The notes under the pieces were generated by a model. It had not been told where the DNA came from and searched no databases. It saw nothing but the letters and a program-made list of their open reading frames with translations. A program made the translations under genes and the position numbers. 64,000 bases of DNA from NCBI RefSeq assembly GCF_015351395.1, contig NZ_JADKPV010000009.1, positions 1-64,000 of the forward strand. Direction: 5' to 3'. This document shows, in pieces, positions 9,077 to 18,599 of this stretch. Every line of letters begins with the position of its first letter. The stretch's first letter is position 1. This stretch comes from Savagea serpentis. GTDB lineage: Bacteria > Bacillota > Bacilli > Bacillales_A > Planococcaceae.

Positions 9077-10612
9077 TTGACAAAAAGAGCGTTAATTAGC
9101 GTATCAGACAAAAGTGGCGTATTAGAATTCGCACAAACTTTAGAGCGTTTCGGTTATGAGATTTTATCGACAGGCGGTACGATGAAACATTTAGCAGAAA
9201 ACGGAGTAAAAGTGACAGCAGTAGATGAAGTGACAAAATTTCCTGAAATTATGGAAGGCCGCGTAAAAACATTAAATCCGATGATTCACGGTGGATTGTT
9301 AGCGAAACGTGACGATGCAAATCATATCGCACAAATGGAAGAACACGGCATTCAAGGAATCGATATCGTATGTGTTAACTTATACCCATTTAAACAGACG
9401 ATTGCAAAGCCGGATGTACAAGTGGAAGATGCGATTGAAAATATCGACATCGGTGGACCAGCGATGTTGCGCGCTTCAGCGAAAAACCATCAGTACGTCA
9501 CTGTAATCGTTGACGCTGCAGACTACGATGAGGTGCTCGCACAATTGCAAACTGAAGGCGAAACGACACTTGAATTGCGCAGACGTCTTGCGGCAAAAGT
9601 ATTCCGTCACACGGCAGCGTATGATGCGTTAATCTCGAACTATATGACAGAGCTCGCAGGTGAAGAGTTCCCAGAGCAAGTGACACAAACGTATGAATTA
9701 AAACAGCCTCTTCGATACGGTGAAAACCCACATCAGAAAGCGGCATTTTATTCACGCCCACTCGGCTCGAATTTCTCGATCGCCTATGCGGACCAATTGC
9801 ACGGTAAAGAATTATCATACAACAATATTCAAGATGCGAACGCAGCGATTCAAATTGTGAAAGAATTCGACATGCCAGCAGCCGTTGCTGTGAAACATAT
9901 GAATCCTTGCGGTGTTGGAACGGGCGAAACGATTGCGGACGCTTTTCAAAAAGCATACGAAGCAGATCCAACATCCATTTTCGGTGGCATTATCGCATTA
10001 AACCGCGAAGTTGATCTTGCGACAGCGGAACAACTTTCTGAAATTTTCTTAGAAATCGTCATCGCTCCAAGCTTTACGAAAGAAGCATTTGATCTTTTAA
10101 CGAAAAAGAAAAATATTCGTCTTTTAACGATCTCATTCGATTCTCCGACAGAAGACAAGTGGAATACGGTATCGGTTGAAGGTGGATTACTCATGCAGTC
10201 ACCAGATACGTATGGTTTTGAAGAAGCGGAAATTAGCGTTGCGACAGACCGTCAGCCGACAGAAGAAGAGTGGGAAGCATTAAAGCTCGGTTGGGCAGTC
10301 GTGAAACACGTGAAATCAAATGCGATTGTTGTGACAGATGAAAATATGACACTCGGTGTCGGCGCTGGACAGATGAACCGTGTCGGTGCGGCAAAAATCG
10401 CATTAGAGCAAGCAGGTGAGCGTGCGAAAGGTGCGGCACTCGCATCGGATGCATTTTTCCCAATGCCTGATACAATAGAAGAAGCAGCGAAAGCGGGAAT
10501 TACAGCGGTTATTCAACCAGGTGGTTCTGTGCGCGATGCTGATTCAATTGAAAAAGCAAATGAATATGGGATGACGATGGTCTTCACAGGAGTACGTCAT
10601 TTCAAACATTAA
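9077..10612 (+). CDS. purH: Bifunctional AICAR transformylase / IMP cyclohydrolase
   Basis: PurH performs the last two steps of IMP synthesis. The N-terminal MGS-like cyclohydrolase domain (about 1-200) shows [19 protein letters not shown] and [17 protein letters not shown]. The C-terminal transformylase domain shows [44 protein letters not shown] and [10 protein letters not shown]. The usual KTLHP of the first domain reads KTLNP, a His-to-Asn change. The start chosen is TTG 9077, six bases after GGAGGG (9065-9070), which gives the family N-terminus; an in-frame ATG at 9056 would overlap purN and lacks spacing. Confidence 0.95.
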   Translation: MTKRALISVSDKSGVLEFAQTLERFGYEILSTGGTMKHLAENGVKVTAVDEVTKFPEIMEGRVKTLNPMIHGGLLAKRDDANHIAQMEEHGIQGIDIVCVNLYPFKQTIAKPDVQVEDAIENIDIGGPAMLRASAKNHQYVTVIVDAADYDEVLAQLQTEGETTLELRRRLAAKVFRHTAAYDALISNYMTELAGEEFPEQVTQTYELKQPLRYGENPHQKAAFYSRPLGSNFSIAYADQLHGKELSYNNIQDANAAIQIVKEFDMPAAVAVKHMNPCGVGTGETIADAFQKAYEADPTSIFGGIIALNREVDLATAEQLSEIFLEIVIAPSFTKEAFDLLTKKKNIRLLTISFDSPTEDKWNTVSVEGGLLMQSPDTYGFEEAEISVATDRQPTEEEWEALKLGWAVVKHVKSNAIVVTDENMTLGVGAGQMNRVGAAKIALEQAGERAKGAALASDAFFPMPDTIEEAAKAGITAVIQPGGSVRDADSIEKANEYGMTMVFTGVRHFKH

Positions 10613-10616
10613 AATA

Positions 10617-10648
10617 AAAGAATCGGGCAGACGACTGTCCGATTCTTT
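10617..10648 (+). terminator. Hairpin between purH and purD
   Basis: A 14-bp stem (10617-10630 with 10635-10648, one G-T pair, loop ACGA) ends in CTTTATT. It looks like an intrinsic terminator with a short T-run and lies only a few bases before the purD ribosome site, so it may reduce purD expression or protect the upstream mRNA rather than end the operon. Confidence 0.6.
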
Positions 10649-10664
10649 ATTAGGAGGAAACGTT

Positions 10665-11927
10665 ATGAAAGTATTAGTAGTAGGAAGCGGAGGACGTGAA
10701 CACGCATTAGCGCGCAAGTTCAATCAGTCACCGTCCGTATCGAAAGTATATGTCGCACCAGGAAATGACGGAATGAAACAAGATGCTGAACTCGTTCCAG
10801 TCGATGCTTTGAATTTTGAAGTATTAGCACAATTTGTGAAAGATCAAGAAATCGATTTAACATTCGTCGGACCAGAACAACCTCTCGCGGAAGGAATTGT
10901 CGACTATTTCGAAAACGTCGGACTCGTCGCATTCGGTCCTTCGAAAAAAGCAGCACAAATTGAAGGAAGTAAATCATTCGCGAAAGAAATTATGACGAAA
11001 TACAATATTCCAACTGCTAGCTATGAAACATTTACGGAAGTAGCACCAGCCGTTGCGTATATTCGCGAGATGGGCGCACCGATTGTCGTCAAAGCAGACG
11101 GTCTTGCAGCAGGTAAAGGCGTCATCGTCGCAGAAACGGAAGAACAGGCAATTGAAGCGGTAGAAGATATGATCGGCAATCAAATGTTCGGCGATTCTTC
11201 ATCGAAAGTTGTCATCGAACAATTTTTAGATGGTGAAGAGTTTTCATACATGTCATTCGTCCATAAAGGCCAAATTTACCCGATGGTGATCGCCCAAGAT
11301 CATAAGCGTGCATATGACGGCGACACGGGCCCGAACACAGGAGGAATGGGCTCTTACTCCCCAGTACCTCAAATCTCTGATGCAGTCGTTCAACGAGCGT
11401 ATGACGAAGTTGTCGTTCCAACAGTGAAAGCGATGGAAGCGGAAGGTGCTCCATTTACAGGTATTTTATATGCGGGACTCATTTTAACAGAGGACGGTCC
11501 GAAAGTGATTGAATTTAACGCACGCTTCGGCGATCCAGAAACGCAAGTTGTATTGCCACGTATGGAATCAGACTTCGGTGAGTTTATGCAAGCATTGATG
11601 AACGAAGAACCGTATGAATTACGTTGGACAGATGAAGCGGTTTTAGGTGTTGTCGTCGCAGCAGAAGGTTATCCTGGTGATGTGGAGAAAGGAAATCCAC
11701 TTCCTGATTTAACGGCAGCGATTGAATCGAATGTAGAGGTATACTATGCAGGAGCACAGGAGAAAGATGGCGTACTCGTTGGTAATGGAGGCCGTATTTT
11801 ATTATTAAACGGTCGAGGAAAAGATTTAAAAGAAGCCCACCAGAATGTATATAATGAAATTGCGAAATACAATTGGGATCATTTCTTCTACCGAAAAGAT
11901 ATTGGGTGGAGAACTTTTAATAAATAA
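10665..11927 (+). CDS. purD: Phosphoribosylamine-glycine ligase
   Basis: PurD (GAR synthetase) is an ATP-grasp enzyme joining glycine to phosphoribosylamine. The 420 residues show LVVGSGGREHALA, APGNDGM, FVGPEQPLAEGI, VVKADGLAAGKGV, AQDHKRAYDGDTGPNTGGMG, VIEFNARFGDPETQ and a C-terminal RKDIGWR. It follows AGGAGG and ends the purine operon. No conserved site is altered. The hairpin in front of it and the terminator behind it frame it as the last cistron. Confidence 0.96.
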   Translation: MKVLVVGSGGREHALARKFNQSPSVSKVYVAPGNDGMKQDAELVPVDALNFEVLAQFVKDQEIDLTFVGPEQPLAEGIVDYFENVGLVAFGPSKKAAQIEGSKSFAKEIMTKYNIPTASYETFTEVAPAVAYIREMGAPIVVKADGLAAGKGVIVAETEEQAIEAVEDMIGNQMFGDSSSKVVIEQFLDGEEFSYMSFVHKGQIYPMVIAQDHKRAYDGDTGPNTGGMGSYSPVPQISDAVVQRAYDEVVVPTVKAMEAEGAPFTGILYAGLILTEDGPKVIEFNARFGDPETQVVLPRMESDFGEFMQALMNEEPYELRWTDEAVLGVVVAAEGYPGDVEKGNPLPDLTAAIESNVEVYYAGAQEKDGVLVGNGGRILLLNGRGKDLKEAHQNVYNEIAKYNWDHFFYRKDIGWRTFNK

Positions 11928-11977
11928 ACAAAAAGAGAAATCATTTTACTAATAAAATGATTTCTCTTTTTGTTTTT
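11928..11977 (+). terminator. Terminator of the purine operon
   Basis: AAAAAGAGAAATCATTTTA pairs with its complement around a CTAA loop (about 11930-11970) and continues into a T-rich stretch. It is A+T-rich but long, and likely works on both strands. Confidence 0.85.
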
Positions 11978-12104
11978 AATGATACTTTGAATCTAAATTT
12001 AAAGTAAATCTAAATTTTTGTAATCATTACTAAATTTTGTGATAATATCCGATATAATAAAGTATAGTATATTTGTATCGTTTATATGGTGGAGGTAAAA
12101 AGTC

Positions 12105-12158
12105 ATGAAAATAACATTATTCGATTGAGAGAGGGAGGAAAAAATGTTGTTTCGGTAG
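12105..12158 (+). other. Two tandem mini-frames in front of hemAT
   Basis: GGTGGAGGT precedes ATG 12105 and a 7-codon frame, MKITLFD, ending at 12128. GGGAGG precedes ATG 12144 and a 4-codon frame, MLFR, ending in TAG at 12156-12158. Both have better ribosome sites than the hemAT start at 12163. MLFR resembles the MLFKK start of B. subtilis HemAT; removing one T near 12156 would join it in frame to hemAT. They may be leader peptides or remnants of a frameshifted start. Confidence 0.5.
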
Positions 12159-12162
12159 CCGA

Positions 12163-13434
12163 ATGAAGAAGAAAAGTATGTTGTCAGAGGTAGATAAACA
12201 AAGAGTAGTGTTTGAAACATCTGATGTCGACTTGATGGAAAAGATGAAATTAATCTCATTTACAGCTCATGATTTGAAAGTATTAAAAACACTCTATCCG
12301 ATAGTAGAAAAGAATATGCATAAGATAGTTCAAAAGTTTTATGATACAATCATGTTAGTGCCAGAATTAGAGCTTATGATTCAAAAACATAGCTCGATTG
12401 ACAGACTAAAAGGTGTTCTATTTCCCCACTTACTCGAGTTGTTTTCAGGTGTGATTGATGAGCAGTTTGTTCAAAAACGTTTAACAGTGGCGCATGTCCA
12501 TTATAAAATCGGACTGAAACCTGCTTGGTATTTAGCGGCATTTCAGGGGTTACAGCGTTCCTTGTTAGATATCGTCTGCGAAAATGTAGAAGATCCAAAC
12601 GAATGGATGGATTTCATTTCATCTATTACACGTATTTTAAGTTTAGAACAACAGCTAGTATTAGAAGCTTACGAGACGGAAACGAGAAAAGGGATGCAAG
12701 AGAGCTTCGTAGAAGGACAGGCAGAAATTCAGAAAAGAGTCATTTCGGTAAGTGATCAACTCGTAGGATCGTCTCAAGAGGCGAATGCTTTAATCGAAAC
12801 ATTAGTGCACAGTAGTGAAGCGGTGTATTCAATCTCTACTAAAGGACATGAGCAAGCAGAAGAGACGAAAGAAATTGGTGAAGTTGGTCAACAAACTTTA
12901 AAAAATTTACTTGAAAAAGTAGAAATGATTGCTAGAAATATTGAAGGTATGAATAAAATTGTACAAAATGTCGAAAACTCTTCAAACCAAATTACAGGGG
13001 TTGTAAAAATCGTAGAAGAAATTGCAGAACAGACGAATTTACTCGCATTGAACTCAGCGATTGAAGCAGCGAGAGCTGGAGAACATGGAAGGGGCTTCGC
13101 TGTAGTAGCGGATGAAGTACGTCATTTAGCCGACCAAACGAAAAGTTCGATTTCCACAATTCATGGGCTCGTTCAAACGTCAAATCAATACACGCAAGAA
13201 TTAATTCAATCACTCGGCACTGTGACTGAAGAAGTGAAAGAAACGAGCGAAACTTCCCAAAAAACATACCGTGATTTCGAATCCATTATTCAAGCGATGA
13301 CCAATAATTTGCAGACGAATCGCAATATTCAAAAGCAAGTAGAAAGTCAGCATGATGCGCTTCGAGATATTGATGAAGTAATGGACGTTGTTGTGAAGTC
13401 GGCAGACCGTTTACATGAAATTGTCGAGCAATAA
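12163..13434 (+). CDS. hemAT: Globin-coupled methyl-accepting chemotaxis protein (HemAT-like oxygen sensor)
   Basis: A soluble heme-based aerotaxis transducer. Residues about 20-190 form the sensor-globin domain; [23 protein letters not shown] carries the probable proximal His, and KHSSIDRLK and [12 protein letters not shown] match the Bacillus protein. Residues about 200-423 form the cytoplasmic signalling coiled coil with the hairpin tip [38 protein letters not shown]. There are no membrane segments. ATG 12163 has no clear ribosome site; see the mini-frames upstream. It lies 37 bases before a c-di-GMP gene, and the two form an insertion between purD and yerB. Confidence 0.88.
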   Translation: MKKKSMLSEVDKQRVVFETSDVDLMEKMKLISFTAHDLKVLKTLYPIVEKNMHKIVQKFYDTIMLVPELELMIQKHSSIDRLKGVLFPHLLELFSGVIDEQFVQKRLTVAHVHYKIGLKPAWYLAAFQGLQRSLLDIVCENVEDPNEWMDFISSITRILSLEQQLVLEAYETETRKGMQESFVEGQAEIQKRVISVSDQLVGSSQEANALIETLVHSSEAVYSISTKGHEQAEETKEIGEVGQQTLKNLLEKVEMIARNIEGMNKIVQNVENSSNQITGVVKIVEEIAEQTNLLALNSAIEAARAGEHGRGFAVVADEVRHLADQTKSSISTIHGLVQTSNQYTQELIQSLGTVTEEVKETSETSQKTYRDFESIIQAMTNNLQTNRNIQKQVESQHDALRDIDEVMDVVVKSADRLHEIVEQ

Positions 13435-13471
13435 AATGAAATTTTATTATGGATGAGGGACTGGGTGTAAG

Positions 13472-15190
13472 ATGACACATACATTTGAGAATAGTACATT
13501 TGAACATAACAGTAGAGAGTATTCGATTCGTGAATTAATGGATATTGAAGTTGCTATGAATCATTCTGTCATCGTTGCCATCACTGATCACCGCGGCGCG
13601 ATTACATATGTGAATGATCATTTTTGTGAAATCTCAAAATATACGAGAGAAGAATTAATTGGAAGAAATCATCGGTTGCTTAATTCAGGCTTTCACCCTA
13701 AAACATTTTTTAAAGAAATGTGGGAAACGATTTCCGCAGGAGAAATTTGGAATGGAGAGATTTGTAACCGAGCGAAAGACCATTCCATTTATTGGGTGAA
13801 GACGACGATTGTTCCTTTTTTAGATGAAGTGGGAAAGCCGTATCAATATATCGCTGTACGAACAGATGTTACTGCTCAAAAAAGCATCGAAAAAATACAA
13901 CAAATGGCTTATACAGATGAATTGACAGGGTTGCCGAATCGCCGGAAGCTTATCCAAGATGTTGAACAATTATTAGTGAAAGACTTTGAGAAAGAACGCT
14001 TTTCATTAATCTGTATTGACATTAATGACTTTAAAAAAGTGAATGAAGGATTTGGACGAGCAGTGGGTGATTTATTTTTACTCGAAGTGGGGAGACGTTT
14101 AGGAAATATTTGTGCGCAATTTGAAGCGCAAGCCTATCGTTTAACGGCTGATGAATTTATGATTTTATCTTTATCTGAAGAAGACCAGTTAACAAAGCAA
14201 TTAATTGCTAATCTGAAATTCATTTTTTCGAAAAGTTTTATAATTGATGGCCAAGAGTTTTACTCGAGCGCAAGTATGGGGGTAAGTTTCTATCCCAATC
14301 ATGCACGAACGACAGAAGATTTATTAGATAAAGCGAGCATCGCCGTATCAAAAGCGAAAGAGCAGGCTGGTGTCCATTGTACAATATATGATGAATCGAT
14401 GGATAAAGATCAATTAGAAACATTGATTATTGAACGCAAGCTTCGTACAGCACTAGAAGATGGCACATTGCAATTACATTATCAACCTAAAGTACATGCC
14501 AAGACACAGCGAGTGGTTGGTATGGAAGCACTCACGCGTTGGATTGATGATGAATTAGGCTTTATTTCTCCTAGTAAATTCATTCCAATCGCAGAAGAGC
14601 GTGGTTTGATAAACGATATTGGAGAATGGTCTCTACGTACAGCTTGTTATCAAGTGAAAGAATGGAATGAACGATTTGGTACAGAATATAAAGTAGCAGT
14701 CAATATTTCGCCGACACATTTTATTCAACCGAATTTTTTGAGCAATGTGAAACAAACGATTAAAGAAACAGGGGTCAATCCTAAATTTATCGAATTAGAA
14801 ATTACAGAAGAAAGTATGATGGAATCGACTGAACATACAATGAAAGTATTATCTACGTTGAGAGAGTATGGCATAACATTAGCAATTGATGATTTTGGAA
14901 CAGGGTATTCATCGTTTAGTTTTTTAAAGCAATTCCCTGTAGATTCTTTAAAAATTGATCAATCGTTTGTGAGAGATTTGTCAACAAATAGCGACAGTTC
15001 GGCGATTATTGCTGTCATGATTCAACTCGGTCATGCGCTCGGTTTAGAAGTTGTCGTAGAGGGCGTAGAAAAAGAATCTGAATTAATTATTTTAAGAAAA
15101 TTAGAAGCTGATATGATTCAAGGTTATTATTTCAGTAAGCCGGTCTCCACGAAAGAATTTACAGAAAAGCTTGAGTATATTCATACGTAG
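13472..15190 (+). CDS. PAS-GGDEF-EAL protein, probable c-di-GMP phosphodiesterase
   Basis: A 572-residue cytoplasmic protein. PAS with PAC lies at about 25-140 ([26 protein letters not shown]). The GGDEF domain (about 145-305; [12 protein letters not shown]) has its signature degraded to LTADEF, so cyclase activity is unlikely. The EAL domain (about 325-570) keeps the catalytic set: EAL in GMEALTRW, Asn in NISPTHF, Glu in EITEE, Asp pair in [10 protein letters not shown], Lys in LKIDQSF, EGVE and QGYYFSKP. Hydrolysis of c-di-GMP tuned by the PAS and GGDEF parts is the family-based expectation. It is probably cotranscribed with hemAT. Confidence 0.88.
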   Translation: MTHTFENSTFEHNSREYSIRELMDIEVAMNHSVIVAITDHRGAITYVNDHFCEISKYTREELIGRNHRLLNSGFHPKTFFKEMWETISAGEIWNGEICNRAKDHSIYWVKTTIVPFLDEVGKPYQYIAVRTDVTAQKSIEKIQQMAYTDELTGLPNRRKLIQDVEQLLVKDFEKERFSLICIDINDFKKVNEGFGRAVGDLFLLEVGRRLGNICAQFEAQAYRLTADEFMILSLSEEDQLTKQLIANLKFIFSKSFIIDGQEFYSSASMGVSFYPNHARTTEDLLDKASIAVSKAKEQAGVHCTIYDESMDKDQLETLIIERKLRTALEDGTLQLHYQPKVHAKTQRVVGMEALTRWIDDELGFISPSKFIPIAEERGLINDIGEWSLRTACYQVKEWNERFGTEYKVAVNISPTHFIQPNFLSNVKQTIKETGVNPKFIELEITEESMMESTEHTMKVLSTLREYGITLAIDDFGTGYSSFSFLKQFPVDSLKIDQSFVRDLSTNSDSSAIIAVMIQLGHALGLEVVVEGVEKESELIILRKLEADMIQGYYFSKPVSTKEFTEKLEYIHT

Positions 15191-15192
15191 TT

Positions 15193-15250
15193 TAAAAATT
15201 CATCACTTTAAGAGTGGAAAGAAACTTAAAGTGATGAATTTTTGTTTTTT
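15193..15250 (+). terminator. Terminator after the hemAT/EAL unit
   Basis: AAAAATTCATCACTTTAAG pairs with CTTAAAGTGATGAATTTTT around a short A-rich loop, followed by GTTTTTT. The long stem is A+T-rich; it may act on both strands. Confidence 0.85.
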
Positions 15251-15280
15251 ACATAAATATACTTATTTCTAAAAATCATC

Positions 15281-15309
15281 TTGACAATGGATAGGAGGTT
15301 CCCTATCGT
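15281..15309 (+). promoter_or_regulatory. Probable promoter of yerB with a palindrome in the spacer
   Basis: A perfect TTGACA at 15281-15286 is followed after 17 bp by TATCGT (15304-15309). GATAGG (15290-15295) and CCTATC (15302-15307) form an inverted repeat covering the spacer and overlapping the -10, the usual place for a repressor site. A TATAAT at 15324-15329 lacks a matching -35. Confidence 0.45.
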
Positions 15310-15346
15310 TCAAGTGGAAAGACTATAATCAAAAAGGAGTAGAAAG

Positions 15347-16369
15347 ATGAAAAAATTATGGATTGCGATGGCATGTAGTTTAGCGCTCGTCGCTTGTTCG
15401 AAAGACAAAGAAGTGAAAGAAGAGTCAACGATGCAAGAAGAACCTGAGGAAGTGGTAGAGGAAGTTGTATTATATGATGCGTTAACGGGCATTGAAATTG
15501 AAGAAGAAAATCAATTAAAACCGATTGTTGCGACCATTAACAATGATCCGAAAGCTCGTCCACAAACGGGTGTCGGAGCTGCGGATGTCATGTATGAATT
15601 TTTAATCGAAGGACAAGGGACACGTTATCTTGCAGTGTATCACTCAGAAATGCCTGAACAAATTGGACCGATGCGTAGTGCGCGTCACTATTTCTTACCG
15701 ATCCCTCAAGACCTGCAAGCATTTTACGTCGCACATGGATATAGTCCGTTAGCTCGTCAACAGCTCAGTCAAGGAGCGATTAAACATGTGAATGGGATGG
15801 AACATGACGGCTCGTTATTTAAACGTTCTTCCGATCGCTATGCCCCACACAATTCATACATTACATACGAAGCGATTCAACAAGCGATGGATATGACGAG
15901 TACACCTCTCGATGAAAAAACATTGCCAGAGTTAACATTTAATGAAGAGCCTGTAACGCGAGGAACGGTGGAAACGATGTCTGTTCGTTATGGTTCGAGC
16001 AATTTATTTAAAAGTGACTATCGTTTACAAGAAGACGGGACATATATTCGTTCAGTGAACGGTGAAACGTTTATCGAACGATTGACAGGAGAAGCGGTGC
16101 CTTATGCAAACGTCATTGTCATTGAAGGAACGTACGATTGGATTGATCAAGAAGGGCGCCGAAATTTTGATTTACAACAAGGAGGACGGGGATTGCTCTT
16201 CCAAAATGGAAATGTATTACGCATCGAGTGGACATATGATGGAGGGATGATTCGTTCATTTGTCGATGGCGTTGAAATACCTTACGAAAAAGGGAAAACA
16301 TTCATCCATGCGATTCCAGCTGATTTGTCTTTAGAAAACAGTGTTTCCTATGAAGAAAAAGTTGAATGA
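15347..16369 (+). CDS. yerB: YerB-family lipoprotein (DUF3048)
   Basis: A 340-residue secreted lipoprotein of unknown function. The N-terminus MKKLWIAMACSLALVACSK is a signal peptide with lipobox LVAC, so Cys17 should be lipidated. After an acidic linker come the DUF3048 blocks IVATINNDPKARPQTGVGAADVMYE, GPMRSARHYF and a C-terminal domain with FVDGVEIPYEKGKTFIH. AAGGAG precedes ATG 15347. It begins the yer cluster with yerA immediately downstream. Confidence 0.9.
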   Translation: MKKLWIAMACSLALVACSKDKEVKEESTMQEEPEEVVEEVVLYDALTGIEIEEENQLKPIVATINNDPKARPQTGVGAADVMYEFLIEGQGTRYLAVYHSEMPEQIGPMRSARHYFLPIPQDLQAFYVAHGYSPLARQQLSQGAIKHVNGMEHDGSLFKRSSDRYAPHNSYITYEAIQQAMDMTSTPLDEKTLPELTFNEEPVTRGTVETMSVRYGSSNLFKSDYRLQEDGTYIRSVNGETFIERLTGEAVPYANVIVIEGTYDWIDQEGRRNFDLQQGGRGLLFQNGNVLRIEWTYDGGMIRSFVDGVEIPYEKGKTFIHAIPADLSLENSVSYEEKVE

Positions 16370-16410
16370 CTATTCATATTTTGCGATAATTTGACCAAGA
16401 GGTGATACAT

Positions 16411-18126
16411 ATGTGGACGAAAGATTTGCAGGAGCAACATCTGGCTGTTATACGAGGAAAGAAAGCACCGACAATCGTTATTCAAAATGTGACGTATTTG
16501 CATGCATTTTTTAAACAGTGGAAAGTCGGCAATATTTGGATTGACGGAGATCGTATCGTTTATGTCGGGACAGAAATGCCAAATGTATTGGAAGGTGCAG
16601 AAGTGATTGACGGCAGTGGACGATATGCTGTCCCTGGCTATATTGAACCGCATAGTCATCCTACTCAATTGTACAATATGGAGTCGTATGCCAATTATGC
16701 TGCGAAAACAGGAACGACAGGATTTATTTCTGACAATTTACTTCTTCACATGCAATTTGATGAAAAGATGAACGAAGCGATACATGATGAATTGCAACGT
16801 TTGCCCTATGCTTTTTATTGGTGGAGTCGACTCGATTCCCAAACGGCTTTAGCGGATGAAGCAGACTATTTCAATAGCGAAAAGTTAAAGCGTTGGATGG
16901 CGCGTCCTGATGTCATTATGGGCGGGGAACTAACCGCTTGGCCGGTGTTATTAAATGGCGATGAGCGAATGAGTGATATGGTCGCTTTAGCGAAACAGAA
17001 CGGTCTGAAAGTAGAAGGTCATTTACCTGGAGCGTCAGAGCGGACGCTTGCTCAATTGAAATTGCTCGGCATTGATGGAGATCATGAGTCGATGACATTG
17101 GAAGATGTGGAGAAGAGATTGCAACATGGCTATGCAGTAACGTTGCGTCATTCCTCCATCCGCCCCGATTTAGCGGATATGTTGAAAGGAATTATCGCAG
17201 AAGGATGGGATGTGTGGGATCAATTAATGATGACGACAGACGGTTCATCGCCTCTTTTCCATGAGACGGGCGTCATTAATGATTGTATTCAAGTAGCAAT
17301 TGATGTAGGAGTGGACCCTATTCACGCCTATTTAATGGCATCTTACAATCCGGCACGCTATTATAATTTCAGCGACACGCTCGGCGTCATTGCGACTGGT
17401 CGTCGCGCGATGATTAACTTATTGCAAGACCCATCTGATGCGACACCAATAAGCGTTCTATCGGACGGGCAATGGATTGTAAAAGATGGAAAAGCGCAAC
17501 CGATGGATATTGAAGTTGACTGGTCGATGCTCGGCACGTTAGAAACGAATGTAATCTTAACAGAGGAGCTTCTCACACCGATCACTAATCTCGGAATCTC
17601 TTTAGAAAATGATGTGATTACGAAACCGTATAAATCAGAACTAGACTTAACGGTCGATCATTTAAGTTATGCGCATGATGAATCATTTTTAACGGTCATT
17701 TCAAGAGATGGAACAATTCGTATGAGCTCTATGATTAAAGGTTTTGCAGATCGCATCGATGGAATTGCAACGTCCTATTCCAATACGGGTGATTTCATCA
17801 TCATCGGAAAAAATAAGAAAGCCATGATTCGTGCATTTGATGAAGTATTGCGAATGCAAGGTGGTTATGCGCTCGTTGAAGAGGGGGAAATCATCGCATC
17901 GATTCCAACCCCGATTGCAGGTTTACTTCCGAATTTGTCATTCGAACAATTGATTGAGAGGGAGCGTCATTTCAAAAAAGAGGCGCAAAGGCTCGGGTAT
18001 CGTTTGAACAATTTCGTGTTTACTTTTTTATTTTTACAGTCGATGCATCTTCCTTTCATTCGCATTACGCGTCAAGGGATGATGAATGTTTTAAAGCGAG
18101 AAGTGCTCGTCCCTGCTCAAAAATAA
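16411..18126 (+). CDS. yerA: Adenine deaminase-like amidohydrolase (YerA-like)
   Basis: A metal-dependent hydrolase of the amidohydrolase superfamily, 571 residues, related to adenine deaminase Ade. Metal-site elements are visible: PGYIEPHSHP (HxH pair, about 85-90), GGELTAWP (Glu), KVEGHLPGAS (His), GDHESM (His) and MTTDGSSP (Asp). A C-terminal adenine-deaminase-type domain (about 400-571) carries DGIATSYSNTGDFIIIG. Start is ATG 16411 after AGAGGTG; an in-frame GTG at 16402 is part of that ribosome site. The substrate is not proven; the B. subtilis YerA protein is called adenine-deaminase-like. Confidence 0.82.
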   Translation: MWTKDLQEQHLAVIRGKKAPTIVIQNVTYLHAFFKQWKVGNIWIDGDRIVYVGTEMPNVLEGAEVIDGSGRYAVPGYIEPHSHPTQLYNMESYANYAAKTGTTGFISDNLLLHMQFDEKMNEAIHDELQRLPYAFYWWSRLDSQTALADEADYFNSEKLKRWMARPDVIMGGELTAWPVLLNGDERMSDMVALAKQNGLKVEGHLPGASERTLAQLKLLGIDGDHESMTLEDVEKRLQHGYAVTLRHSSIRPDLADMLKGIIAEGWDVWDQLMMTTDGSSPLFHETGVINDCIQVAIDVGVDPIHAYLMASYNPARYYNFSDTLGVIATGRRAMINLLQDPSDATPISVLSDGQWIVKDGKAQPMDIEVDWSMLGTLETNVILTEELLTPITNLGISLENDVITKPYKSELDLTVDHLSYAHDESFLTVISRDGTIRMSSMIKGFADRIDGIATSYSNTGDFIIIGKNKKAMIRAFDEVLRMQGGYALVEEGEIIASIPTPIAGLLPNLSFEQLIERERHFKKEAQRLGYRLNNFVFTFLFLQSMHLPFIRITRQGMMNVLKREVLVPAQK

Positions 18127-18155
18127 ATCTTTCGCACATTAGTGCATGAAAGTGT

Positions 18156-18193
18156 TACAATAGATTTACGGAAGTATCGTTCGAGGTAAATCT
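18156..18193 (+). promoter_or_regulatory. Extended -10 element and inverted repeat in the yerC leader
   Basis: TGTTACAAT (-10 TACAAT at 18156-18161 with an upstream TG) lies just before AGATTTAC (18162-18169) and its complement GTAAATCT (18186-18193), an 8-bp inverted repeat spaced by 16 bases. The repeat covers the expected transcription start. It could be an operator, possibly for the TrpR-fold YerC itself, or an RNA hairpin next to the ribosome site. Confidence 0.45.
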
Positions 18194-18212
18194 ATGAGCA
18201 GAGGTGAATATT

Positions 18213-18509
18213 TTGCAAATTAATAAAATTAAAGGAAGACAGACAGAGCAACTGTTTGAAGCGATTTTATCACTTGAAAATTTAGATGATTGTTATCAGT
18301 TTTTCGATGACTTATGCACGATTAGTGAAGTCCAATCATTAGCACAACGTTTGGACGTTGCCTTCATGCTGCAAGACCAAAAGACATATGACTCTATCCA
18401 AAAAGAAACGGGCGCGAGTACAGCGACGATTTCACGCGTGCGACGCTGTGTTGATTACGGCTCAGGTGGATACGAAAAAGTTTTGCAAAATATACGATCA
18501 TCGAAATAA
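18213..18509 (+). CDS. yerC: TrpR-family DNA-binding protein YerC
   Basis: A 98-residue helix-turn-helix protein of the Trp-repressor-like YerC/YecD family. DLCTISEVQSLAQRLDVAFML and TYDSIQKETGASTATISRVRRCVDYG (recognition helix region) match B. subtilis YerC nearly throughout. TTG 18213 is chosen because it follows AGAGGTG properly and gives the family N-terminus MQINK; GTG 18204 belongs to the ribosome site. It is monocistronic, with its own promoter candidate and a terminator. The regulatory target is unknown. Confidence 0.9.
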   Translation: MQINKIKGRQTEQLFEAILSLENLDDCYQFFDDLCTISEVQSLAQRLDVAFMLQDQKTYDSIQKETGASTATISRVRRCVDYGSGGYEKVLQNIRSSK

Positions 18510-18521
18510 GCACAATCTATG

Positions 18522-18554
18522 ACCGACCTGAAATGTCATTCAGGTCGGTTTTTT
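18522..18554 (+). terminator. Terminator of yerC
   Basis: ACCGACCTGAA (18522-18532) pairs with TTCAGGTCGGT (18539-18549) and is followed by a run of six T. It is GC-rich and strong. Confidence 0.92.
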
Positions 18555-18599
18555 GCTATACTAAATGAATGAATGATATAGAAGAATGGATGATGAACG

